From the NCBI GenBank assembly GCA_947649215.1, contig CANSQW010000112.1:1-5288 (forward strand): 5,288 nt of DNA, written 5' to 3'. The translations under genes were made by a program, and so were the position numbers. The stretch's first letter is position 1, and every line of letters begins with the position of its first letter. This DNA comes from an uncultured bacterium (lineage in GTDB: Bacteria; Actinomycetota; Coriobacteriia; Coriobacteriales; Eggerthellaceae). Shown in pieces: positions 1-5,162 of the stretch. The notes under the pieces are model-generated. The model worked only from the letters and a program-made list of their open reading frames with translations. It ran no database searches and was not told the origin of the DNA.

Positions 1-89
1 TCCCACGCCTCCCCCAGCAAGCGGCCCCCGCATCCCGGCGCGCCAGAATGTGTCACGAGAAACACTCACCCCGCCCCCCTCATAAAACG

Positions 90-124
90 AAAAACGCCCC
101 GCAACCCTTTCGAGTCGCGGGGCG
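90..124 (-). terminator. Rho-independent terminator of gadB
   Basis: Read on the minus strand, an 8-bp perfect GC stem (arms 117-124 and 95-102, CGCCCCGC with GCGGGGCG) closes a 14-nt loop. It is followed at once by TTTTT (90-94) and, two bases later, by TTTT (84-87). It lies about 70 bp after the gadB stop codon, with no other gene between. Confidence 0.9.
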
Positions 125-135
125 CGCATCCAAAG

Positions 136-151
136 CCAGCGGGCCAGCGGG
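136..151. repeat. Short tandem repeat between gadB and its terminator
   Basis: Two exact adjacent copies of CCAGCGGG (136-143 and 144-151) lie in the 3' untranslated part of gadB, followed by a run of seven G (154-160). It is probably simple GC-rich sequence; no role is suggested. Confidence 0.6.
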
Positions 152-191
152 CCGGGGGGGACGCTCAGCGCACCCCGGCCCTCAGCAGTCC

Positions 192-1634
192 TTAGCGGCC
201 GCTGTGATCGAACGACTTGTTCGAGATGTTGGTGTCCTGGGCGCCGATGACGGTGGCGTTGTCCAGGTTCTTGATCTCGGCAGCCATGTCCTTCAGGAAC
301 TTGTCGGCCATGGTCATCGACAGGTCGGCGCGCGTCACGATGCGCTGGCAGGTGACGTCCTCCATGTTCGCCGGCAGCGGGTAGGCCGGGATCTGCCAGC
401 CGTGCATGCGCAGACGGTCGTCCAGGTCGTACAGCGTCCAGCTCTTGCCGGCCGCGGGGTCGAGGCTCCAGCAGAGGATCGGGATCTCAGTGGCCTCCTC
501 GTACATGATGAAAATGCCCATCTTCTTGATGCCCTCCACCAGGTGATGCGCCACGTCCATCGTGCGCTGCTGAATCTCCTTGGTGCCCTCGAAGCCGTTG
601 CGCATGAACACGTAGTACTGGCCCACGATCTGCGACGCGGAGCGGCTGAAGTTGATGGCCATGGTGGCCTCCTGGCCGCCGAGGTAGCTCACCCAGAAGA
701 TCAGGTCCTCGGGCAGGGCCTCCTTGGAGCGCCACTCGATCCAGCCGATGCCGGGGTAGACCAGGCCGTACTTATGGCCGGACGTGGAGATGGACCACAC
801 GTTGGGCAGGCGGAAGTCCCACTCGAGGTCGGGCTCGATGAACGGAGCCACCATGCCGCCGGAAGCAGCGTCCACATGGATGCGGACGGGCATGTTGGTG
901 GTCTTGTTGTACTCGGTCAGGGCAGCGTCGATGCCCTTCACGTCGTCGTAGCAGCCGGTGTAGGTGATGCCCAGGATGCAGACCACGGCGATGGTGTGGT
1001 CATCGACGTACTTCATGCACTGGTCAGGCGTCATGTACAGGTGCTCGGCGTCCATGGGGACCTCGCGCATCTCGATGTCCCAGTAGCGGCAGAACTTCTC
1101 CCAGCAGATCTGGTAGCCGCTCGTGATGACGAGGTTCGGGCGGTGCGACGAGTAGATGTCGATGCCCGCGGCCTTCGCAAGCGCCTTCCAGCGGAACAGC
1201 GCGGCCAGGCCGCCCAGCATGCAGGCCTCAGACGAGCCCACCGTGGAGGTGCCCATGGGCTGCTCGTTCTGATCGGCGTGCCACAGATCCTGGATGATGC
1301 GCACGCAGCGGTTCTCCAGGTCGGCCGTCATCGGGTACTCGTCCTTGTCGATGGCGTTCTTCTCGAGCGTGTCCTTCATCAGCTCGGTCGCCTCGGGCTC
1401 CATGTAGGTCTGCACGAAGGTGCAGAGGTTCTGGTGCGCGTTGCCCTCGGTGCCCAGGTACTCGCGGATGACCTCGCTCGCGATGCGCGGCTCGATGGGG
1501 TCGTGGTTCAGCTTGGTAGAGGGCATCTCCACGTCGGACGCGTATGAGCCGAAGATCGGGCTGGTGGTGCCGGTCTGGGCGTCCATCTCGGCAAGCTCCT
1601 CGGTCGAGACGAGCTTAACGTCTTTCTTAGTCAT
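192..1634 (-). CDS. gadB: Glutamate decarboxylase (PLP-dependent, GadA/GadB family)
   Basis: Cytoplasmic PLP enzyme that converts L-glutamate to GABA and CO2 and consumes a proton; it is the catalytic half of glutamate-dependent acid resistance. The 480-residue product matches E. coli GadB (466 aa) from end to end by remembered sequence. Seen motifs: GNAHQNL (64-70), GSSEACMLGG (133-142, cofactor phosphate/substrate region), HVDAASGG (253-260, with D255 expected to contact the PLP ring nitrogen), and SGHKYG (285-290), in which K288 is the Schiff-base lysine. YLGGQ..T.AINFSR (317-331) is also conserved. The C-terminus KSFDHSGR keeps a histidine (H477) at the place of E. coli H465, which caps the active site at neutral pH. 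The ATG start is supported by AAGGAG at 1643-1648, 8 nt upstream. No missing catalytic residue, frameshift or truncation is apparent. It lies 158 bp downstream of the antiporter gene, in the same direction, and is followed by a clear terminator. Confidence 0.97.
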   Translation of the reverse strand: MTKKDVKLVSTEELAEMDAQTGTTSPIFGSYASDVEMPSTKLNHDPIEPRIASEVIREYLGTEGNAHQNLCTFVQTYMEPEATELMKDTLEKNAIDKDEYPMTADLENRCVRIIQDLWHADQNEQPMGTSTVGSSEACMLGGLAALFRWKALAKAAGIDIYSSHRPNLVITSGYQICWEKFCRYWDIEMREVPMDAEHLYMTPDQCMKYVDDHTIAVVCILGITYTGCYDDVKGIDAALTEYNKTTNMPVRIHVDAASGGMVAPFIEPDLEWDFRLPNVWSISTSGHKYGLVYPGIGWIEWRSKEALPEDLIFWVSYLGGQEATMAINFSRSASQIVGQYYVFMRNGFEGTKEIQQRTMDVAHHLVEGIKKMGIFIMYEEATEIPILCWSLDPAAGKSWTLYDLDDRLRMHGWQIPAYPLPANMEDVTCQRIVTRADLSMTMADKFLKDMAAEIKNLDNATVIGAQDTNISNKSFDHSGR

Positions 1635-1746
1635 GAAAGGGTCTCCTTACCTTGGTTGCGGCGTCGCGGATCGAGGCGGCACTGCGTTGACGGGGAACAG
1701 TTATGGCCAGCGACGTGCGGGAAAGCTCGTCGCAGAGGCTCCTGAG

Positions 1747-1802
1747 GCGCCCGGGCCGGGCACTGCCAGCGGCCCGGGCGCAGGACGCGGGGCTAGCCCG
1801 CG
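1747..1802 (-). promoter_or_regulatory. Tandem stable hairpins after the gadC stop, in the gadC-gadB gap
   Basis: Two adjacent inverted repeats are seen. The stronger has 11-bp perfect arms (1747-1757, GCGCCCGGGCC, and 1771-1781, GGCCCGGGCGC) with a 13-nt centre. The second (1786-1802) wraps the gadC stop codon around GGGCTAGCCC with a one-base bulge and flanking CGC/GCG. No T-run follows on the minus strand, so this is not a classical terminator. Such a structure between two genes of one operon more often works as a 3' RNA-stabilising or partial-termination element that sets the ratio of upstream to downstream product; that role is inferred. A separate promoter for gadB in 1650-1746 was looked for and none was convincing. 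Confidence 0.55.
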
Positions 1803-3340
1803 GGGTGCGGCGCGTGGGTGCCGCCGTGATGCGTGGTCTTGGGCGTCGACGTGCCCGCCGGCTTCTTGGTGCCGTCCCAGTGGTGGCGCAGCCCGTAGAT
1901 GACGAACGGGATGGCGACGGAGACGACCCAGCACACGATGAGCGTGATCACGTAGACGATGTTGGCCTGCGCAGAGAGCTCGCTCGACGGGAAGAACGAG
2001 ATGATGAGGGCGAACAGGGTCACCGCAAGGCCGATGCCCGCCATGATGCACTTGCCCACCGTGCTCTTGCCGAACACGTTGAACACACGGGGCAGGTCCT
2101 TCTTCTTGAGGGCCAGGTTGAAGTAGCCCAGGAAGAAGAGCACGTAGCCCACCAGGTAGATGACGACGGTCAGGCCCACGGCGGTGAGGTAGGCCACCGA
2201 TGAGCTGGAGCCGCCGGAGAGCGCCATCGAGCCGCAGAGCACCGCGTCCCAGATGGTGACGATGATGCCCTGGATGACGACGGTCTTCACGCTCACGCCG
2301 TGCTTGTTGGTCTTGGCGAACGTCTTGGGGAGGATTCCCTCGTCAGCCGTGGCGAGCAGGGCGCGCGACGGGCCGACGATCCAGGACGAGATCTCGGCGA
2401 GCACGCCAGCCGCCAGGAGGAACGCGATGACGTACACGAGCCAGCCCGCGTGGAAGTGGGCGTCGAAGATGGCCGCGAACGCCGCGATGACGCCGTCGCT
2501 CATGTTGCCCTCAAGCTGCTCAAGCGGGATGGTCAGGGCGACGGCCATGCCACCCAGGGTATCGAGCACAATGGTGAGCACGCACAGCACGATCATCACG
2601 AGCGGGTAGATCTTGCCGGGGTTCTTGAGCTCGTTGACATGCGAGGCCGAGGCCTCCACGCCGGCGAACGCCAGGATGAACGACGCGAAGATGACGAGCG
2701 TGCCGGTCTTGGTGAAGTCGGGCACGTAGCTGGCGGTGGCCAGGTCGATCTGGGAGATGCCACCCGTGGCCAGGTAGGCCACCAGGCCGATGAGCAGGAC
2801 GACCGCGGGAATCAGCACGCCGCCGAAGAAGCCGATCTTGGCGATGCGCGCCGTCAGCTTCGTGCCTCCGAGCTGCGTGAGGGTCAGGCCCCACACGATG
2901 ATGGCAACGCCGATGAACATGACGAGCGGATTGTCATACAAGGCGTCCCAGCCCACGATGAACGAGATGGCGGCCAGGACGAAGAACGCCATGGTCACGA
3001 ACCCGACGGTGATCTGGAACCACTGGTAGAACAACGCCGCGAATCCCCAGCGCTTGCCCAGGGTGTTGCCCACCCAGGCGAAGATGCCGCCAGACTCCCA
3101 TCCCTTCACGGTGGCCATCTCGGCCGCGCACAGCGCGACCGGGAGGAACCAGAAGACGCCTCCGAGAATGAGGAAGAAGATGAGGTGCATGCCGGAGGAC
3201 GCAAAGTTCGGGTAGGCGTACACCGTCATCACCATGGACGCGGTGATGGCGAAGAAGCCGAAGAACCCGAGCGTCTTGAGCGGCGACGCGGAGCCGGCTG
3301 ACGACGCGCTCGCCACAGGCGCTTTCTGAGATGCGCTCAT
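1793..3340 (-). CDS. gadC: Glutamate/GABA antiporter (APC superfamily, GadC-type)
   Basis: Inner-membrane exchanger that brings in glutamate and releases GABA, feeding the adjacent decarboxylase. The 515-residue product has about 12 hydrophobic segments and aligns with E. coli GadC (511 aa) along its whole length. Seen signatures: GFFGFFAITASMVMTVYAYP (25-44), LCAAEMATVKGWESGG (70-85), GGTKLTARIAK (158-168), GVEASASHVNELKNPGK (227-243), and EISSWIVGPSR (316-326). By recalled alignment, Y41, E229, E316, W320, Y395 and Y399 match E. coli Y30, E218, E304, W308, Y378 and Y382, residues of the substrate path. The N-terminus carries about 11 extra Ser/Ala-rich residues. The C-terminal tail (about 485-515) sits where E. 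coli has its C-plug but is shorter, with six histidines and no obvious sequence similarity. The start at 3340 is chosen for AAAGGAG 7 nt upstream and for agreement with the family; the frame is open 40 codons further up to an ATG at 3460. Confidence 0.96.
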   Translation of the reverse strand: MSASQKAPVASASSAGSASPLKTLGFFGFFAITASMVMTVYAYPNFASSGMHLIFFLILGGVFWFLPVALCAAEMATVKGWESGGIFAWVGNTLGKRWGFAALFYQWFQITVGFVTMAFFVLAAISFIVGWDALYDNPLVMFIGVAIIVWGLTLTQLGGTKLTARIAKIGFFGGVLIPAVVLLIGLVAYLATGGISQIDLATASYVPDFTKTGTLVIFASFILAFAGVEASASHVNELKNPGKIYPLVMIVLCVLTIVLDTLGGMAVALTIPLEQLEGNMSDGVIAAFAAIFDAHFHAGWLVYVIAFLLAAGVLAEISSWIVGPSRALLATADEGILPKTFAKTNKHGVSVKTVVIQGIIVTIWDAVLCGSMALSGGSSSSVAYLTAVGLTVVIYLVGYVLFFLGYFNLALKKKDLPRVFNVFGKSTVGKCIMAGIGLAVTLFALIISFFPSSELSAQANIVYVITLIVCWVVSVAIPFVIYGLRHHWDGTKKPAGTSTPKTTHHGGTHAPHPAG

Positions 3341-3347
3341 ACTCGCT

Positions 3348-3354
3348 CTCCTTT
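3348..3354 (-). promoter_or_regulatory. Ribosome binding site deciding the gadC start
   Basis: AAAGGAG on the minus strand, 7 nt before the ATG at 3338-3340. It supports this start over the in-frame ATG at 3458-3460, which has only a weak AAGG-like stretch before it. Confidence 0.85.
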
Positions 3355-3425
3355 CGTTGCCTGGTGCGAGGAGGCATGCCCGCGGCACACGTCCCAACAC
3401 AATCGATACGATGCCCAAAAGGTAC

Positions 3426-3456
3426 CGCCTCAGGCGAATCGCTCCTGCTAGGAGCG
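3426..3456 (-). promoter_or_regulatory. Two consecutive hairpins in the gadC leader
   Basis: Minus-strand reading gives first a 7-bp perfect stem CGCTCCT/AGGAGCG (3440-3456, 3-nt loop), then, 3 nt later, a 4-bp stem CGCC/GGCG (3426-3436, 3-nt loop). TTTT (3417-3420) comes 5 nt after the second stem. This could be a small attenuator-like or stabilising leader structure about 85-115 nt before the gadC start. It matches no riboswitch class that I recognise, and the second stem is too weak to call a terminator. Confidence 0.4.
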
Positions 3457-3462
3457 TCATGC

Positions 3463-3491
3463 GTTACCTTCACCAGGGGCACGCGTTGCAA
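3463..3491 (-). promoter_or_regulatory. Weak candidate promoter for gadC
   Basis: TTGCAA (3486-3491) and GGTAAC (3463-3468) on the minus strand are 17 bp apart. The -35 matches four of six consensus bases and the -10 only three. It is the best sigma-70-like pair I found in the gap. If used, transcription would begin near 3456, right at the leader hairpin and downstream of the alternative ATG at 3460. Confidence 0.25.
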
Positions 3492-3542
3492 AGGCGTAAT
3501 GCATGAGCCGATCGATCAGAAAAAGAGCAGGGCTAGACGCAA

Positions 3543-3570
3543 GAAGGGCCCTTCCGGAGAAGGGCCCTTC
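3543..3570 (-). terminator. Strong hairpin between the surface-protein gene and gadC
   Basis: Two exact copies of the 12-base self-palindrome GAAGGGCCCTTC (3543-3554 and 3559-3570), separated by CGGA, form a perfect 12-bp stem with a 4-nt loop. It lies 45 bp after the surface-protein stop codon and probably ends that transcript. The U-tract is poor: TTCTTG directly after, and a TTTTT only about 19 bases later (3520-3524). There is no plus-strand gene it could serve. Confidence 0.7.
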
Positions 3571-3573
3571 CTT

Positions 3574-3593
3574 GAGCACAGGGGAGCACAGGG
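3574..3593. repeat. 10-bp tandem repeat before the hairpin
   Basis: GAGCACAGGG occurs twice in immediate succession (3574-3583, 3584-3593), between the surface-protein stop codon and the hairpin. It looks like a simple slippage duplication; no function is suggested. Confidence 0.6.
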
Positions 3594-3615
3594 GACAGTT
3601 CTATGTGTTAGAGAG

Positions 3616-4866
3616 TTAGCGGCGCGTTGCGTGGAGACGGCGCGAGGCAGCCAAGAGCGCGCCGGCGGAAGCAATGGCCACGACGGCGACGGAGACAAGG
3701 GCCGCCGGCAGCGCGTCGCCGGTCTGGGGAAGCTCGGACGCGGTCTTGGGCTCGCGGTCGTCGCCGTTCGCGCCGGAGTCGGCGGCAGGGGCGCCGGTAC
3801 CCGCAGCGGGCGCCGGCTGCTCGGGGGCCGGAGAGGGCGCCGGCGTCGGCTGGGGCTGCTCGGGGTCGACGCCCTCGGCCTCCCCGGTGCCGGCCGAGCC
3901 GGAGCCGTCGGTGCCGGAGCCGTCCGCGTCAGTCTCGGGCTTCACCGGGTCAGAGCCGGCAGGGGGCGTGGCGCCGGCGTCGCCGCCCGTCGACGGCTTG
4001 TCGGTATCGCCGGACGCGGGGGGCACGGCGTCCCCCGCCGGCGGAACGATCTCGGGCACATCCGGATCGGCCGGGCCGTCCGCGGGAGGAGTCAAGTCGT
4101 CGGGCACGATCGTGTTGCCAGGCAGCGTCGTCAGCGCGGGCGTGTAGAAGACGTTGAGCACGTTGTCCTCCGGGTCGTCCTTCAGGCGGATGGACTCGGG
4201 GTAGGTGTCCAGGTAGATCATCTCCTCGAGCGGCGCGGCCACCTGGCTTCCCTCGATCTTCTGGTCGAAGCGCTGGTTGTCGATGGTGAACGACCCCATC
4301 TTCTCGATGGCGATGTCATCGGAGCCCACCATAGCGCCCGGCTGACCCTTCACCTTGTAGTAGTTCACCGTGCAGGAGTTGTCCATGGTCTTGAAGTAGA
4401 CCAGCTCCACGTAGTTCTGGGACTCGTCGGAGGACACGACCGGCTTGGCAGGGTAGGCGTCGAAGAATACGTGGCCCTCGATGTCCTCGACGTAGTCGCG
4501 GGTGTCGAGCACCTGGCCCGCCTTGAGGCCGGTGACCACGCGCTTCTTCAGCAGGCGGATGCCGCTCGGGTGGCTGTAGTCCGGATCCTCGTAGCCCATG
4601 GGCTCGCAGTAGTAGAACGTCATGGTGTGGTCGGCGGCATCGTCCCCGTCGACGGGCGGCTCCGGACGCGTCTCGCCATCGACGAAGCGCGGCGGCGTCA
4701 CGGTGCTGACGGCGTCGGGCGCAGGCGCGTCGGCGGGCGCGTCGGCAGCGCTCGCGTAGGAGCCCAGCGGGGCCAGCGCCAGGGCGAGGGCCATGGCGGC
4801 GATGACGAGCTTGCCCCGCACGCCGGGCAGCGGGCCGGCAGCGCGCGCATTGGTCTTCTTGTTCAA
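3616..4866 (-). CDS. LPQTG-anchored cell-wall surface protein with two MucBP-like modules
   Basis: I do not recognise this as a named protein; it is a sortase substrate by architecture. Seen in 416 residues: a signal peptide with basic N-terminus and hydrophobic core (20-34), likely cut after ASA (38-40); an acidic linker; two related modules at about 80-160 and 163-242; a Pro/Asp/Gly/Ser-rich low-complexity stalk (about 245-376); then LPQTG (379-383), a hydrophobic stretch (about 386-407) and an arginine-rich tail (RRLHATRR). The modules align at their ends (FDAYP...NYVELVYFK against LDTYP...NVLNVFYT), like MucBP/mucin-binding repeats, so adhesion is a reasonable inference but unproven. The only two cysteines, C87 and C165, lie near the beginning of each module. 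The start is TTG at 4864-4866, chosen because GGAGG lies 6 nt upstream and because it gives a correct signal peptide; the nearby ATG at 4877-4879 is in another frame. No sortase gene is in view. Confidence 0.9.
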   Translation of the reverse strand: MNKKTNARAAGPLPGVRGKLVIAAMALALALAPLGSYASAADAPADAPAPDAVSTVTPPRFVDGETRPEPPVDGDDAADHTMTFYYCEPMGYEDPDYSHPSGIRLLKKRVVTGLKAGQVLDTRDYVEDIEGHVFFDAYPAKPVVSSDESQNYVELVYFKTMDNSCTVNYYKVKGQPGAMVGSDDIAIEKMGSFTIDNQRFDQKIEGSQVAAPLEEMIYLDTYPESIRLKDDPEDNVLNVFYTPALTTLPGNTIVPDDLTPPADGPADPDVPEIVPPAGDAVPPASGDTDKPSTGGDAGATPPAGSDPVKPETDADGSGTDGSGSAGTGEAEGVDPEQPQPTPAPSPAPEQPAPAAGTGAPAADSGANGDDREPKTASELPQTGDALPAALVSVAVVAIASAGALLAASRRLHATRR

Positions 4867-4871
4867 GGGAT

Positions 4872-4877
4872 GCCTCC
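4872..4877 (-). promoter_or_regulatory. Ribosome binding site supporting a TTG start
   Basis: GGAGGC on the minus strand; its GGAGG core ends 6 nt before TTG at 4864-4866. No in-frame ATG or GTG at this spacing competes, and the resulting N-terminus (MNKK...) is a normal signal peptide. Confidence 0.8.
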
Positions 4878-4900
4878 ATCCGTTGTCTCTATCGTCGGGA

Positions 4901-4931
4901 GCGCCGTACGGCCGCAGCGGCCGACTGGCGC
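4901..4931 (-). promoter_or_regulatory. Long stem-loop in the surface-protein leader
   Basis: A nested inverted repeat is seen: outer arms GCGCC/GGCGC (4901-4905, 4927-4931) and inner arms CGGCCG/CGGCCG around a CAG loop, with a small internal loop and one possible G-U pair. It lies between the predicted transcription start (near 4965) and the ribosome binding site, about 24 nt before the latter. It may stabilise the message or modulate translation. A plus-strand terminator reading (TTTCTT follows on that strand) is less likely because no rightward gene ends here. Confidence 0.5.
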
Positions 4932-4965
4932 TTTCTTAAAGTCTAGCTAACTACTAGGTTTTATG

Positions 4966-4979
4966 GGTACAGTTGTACC
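4966..4979. promoter_or_regulatory. Operator-like dyad over the -10 region
   Basis: Perfect 6-bp arms GGTACA/TGTACC separated by 2 bp, covering the whole predicted -10 element. A third copy of the half-site (AGTACAGT, 4986-4993) sits in the promoter spacer, giving the direct repeat GTACAGT at 4968-4974 and 4987-4993. Position and symmetry suit a dimeric repressor; the protein is unknown. Confidence 0.45.
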
Positions 4980-5000
4980 AAAATCAGTACAGTAATTCAA
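4972..5000 (-). promoter_or_regulatory. Sigma-70-type promoter of the surface-protein gene
   Basis: On the minus strand, TTGAAT (4995-5000) is followed after 17 bp by TACAAC (4972-4977), preceded by TGG, an extended -10 motif. Each hexamer matches four of six consensus bases and the spacing is ideal. Local DNA is clearly more AT-rich than its surroundings. The predicted start near 4965 gives a leader of about 100 nt. Confidence 0.65.
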
Positions 5001-5125
5001 GAGAAAGCCGGCGTCGACGCAGGCGGCTCCCCATTTCCCCATAAAGCGTCCATAGAAGTTAACCAGGGCATCGGGGCACATTACCGGGCGCCTGCAGGGA
5101 CTAGCTGAGGTAGGTTCGCCTACAT

Positions 5126-5162
5126 AAAAAGAGCAGGATGTTTCACGTGAAACATCCTGCTC
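5126..5162 (-). terminator. Palindromic terminator of a leftward gene beyond the right edge
   Basis: A perfect 32-bp palindrome (5131-5162, ends GAGCAGG/CCTGCTC, centre CACGTG) is followed on the minus strand by TTTTT (5126-5130). The RNA would form a 14-bp stem with an ACGU loop. This is the layout of a Rho-independent terminator for a minus-strand gene to the right. No T-run is present on the plus-strand side. A smaller 5-bp stem (5110-5123) follows. Confidence 0.7.
5139..5154. other. parS-like site (candidate ParB binding site)
   Basis: TGTTTCACGTGAAACA is a perfect 16-bp palindrome matching the bacterial parS consensus (TGTTnCACGTGAAACA) known from Bacillus and, as GTTTCACGTGAAAC, from Streptomyces. 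It forms the centre of the 32-bp palindrome at 5131-5162. Whether it works as a centromere site or is only the core of a terminator hairpin cannot be told from this window; no parA, parB, gyrase or dnaA gene is in view. Confidence 0.5.

Noticed and set aside
1..89. Left-edge segment searched for a gene end, promoter or RNA
   Set aside because: Only C-rich sequence without convincing coding frame, promoter pair or hairpin.
48..1547. Long plus-strand open frame (about 499 codons) opposite gadB
   Set aside because: It lies antisense to a gene with clear family motifs, its product is a His/Val/Arg/Gly-rich string without domains, and it has no ribosome binding site. High GC leaves such antisense frames open by chance.
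2300..3301. Plus-strand open frame of 333 codons opposite gadC
   Set aside because: The product is an Asp/Glu/Arg/His-rich shadow of hydrophobic codons read in reverse; there is no recognisable domain and it covers the well-supported antiporter.
3341..3460. 40-residue in-frame N-terminal extension of GadC starting at ATG 3460
   Set aside because: The extension is not found in known GadC proteins, has only a weak ribosome binding site, and runs through the leader hairpins. The 3340 start has AAAGGAG at ideal spacing.
3508..3517. Short palindromes GATCGATC and ATGCAT in the gadC upstream region
   Set aside because: Too short and common to support a regulator site; no spaced repetition is seen.
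4316..4879. Alternative minus-strand ORF from ATG 4879, near the surface-protein start
   Set aside because: Its start codon overlaps the GGAGG ribosome binding site of the TTG-started gene, and its product is Arg/Ala-rich without signal peptide or domain.
3331..4950. Plus-strand open frame of 539 codons opposite the surface-protein gene
   Set aside because: It spans an intergenic hairpin and the promoter region as well as the gene, and gives Arg/Gly/Val low-complexity protein. The minus-strand frame has signal peptide, LPQTG and tail all in place.
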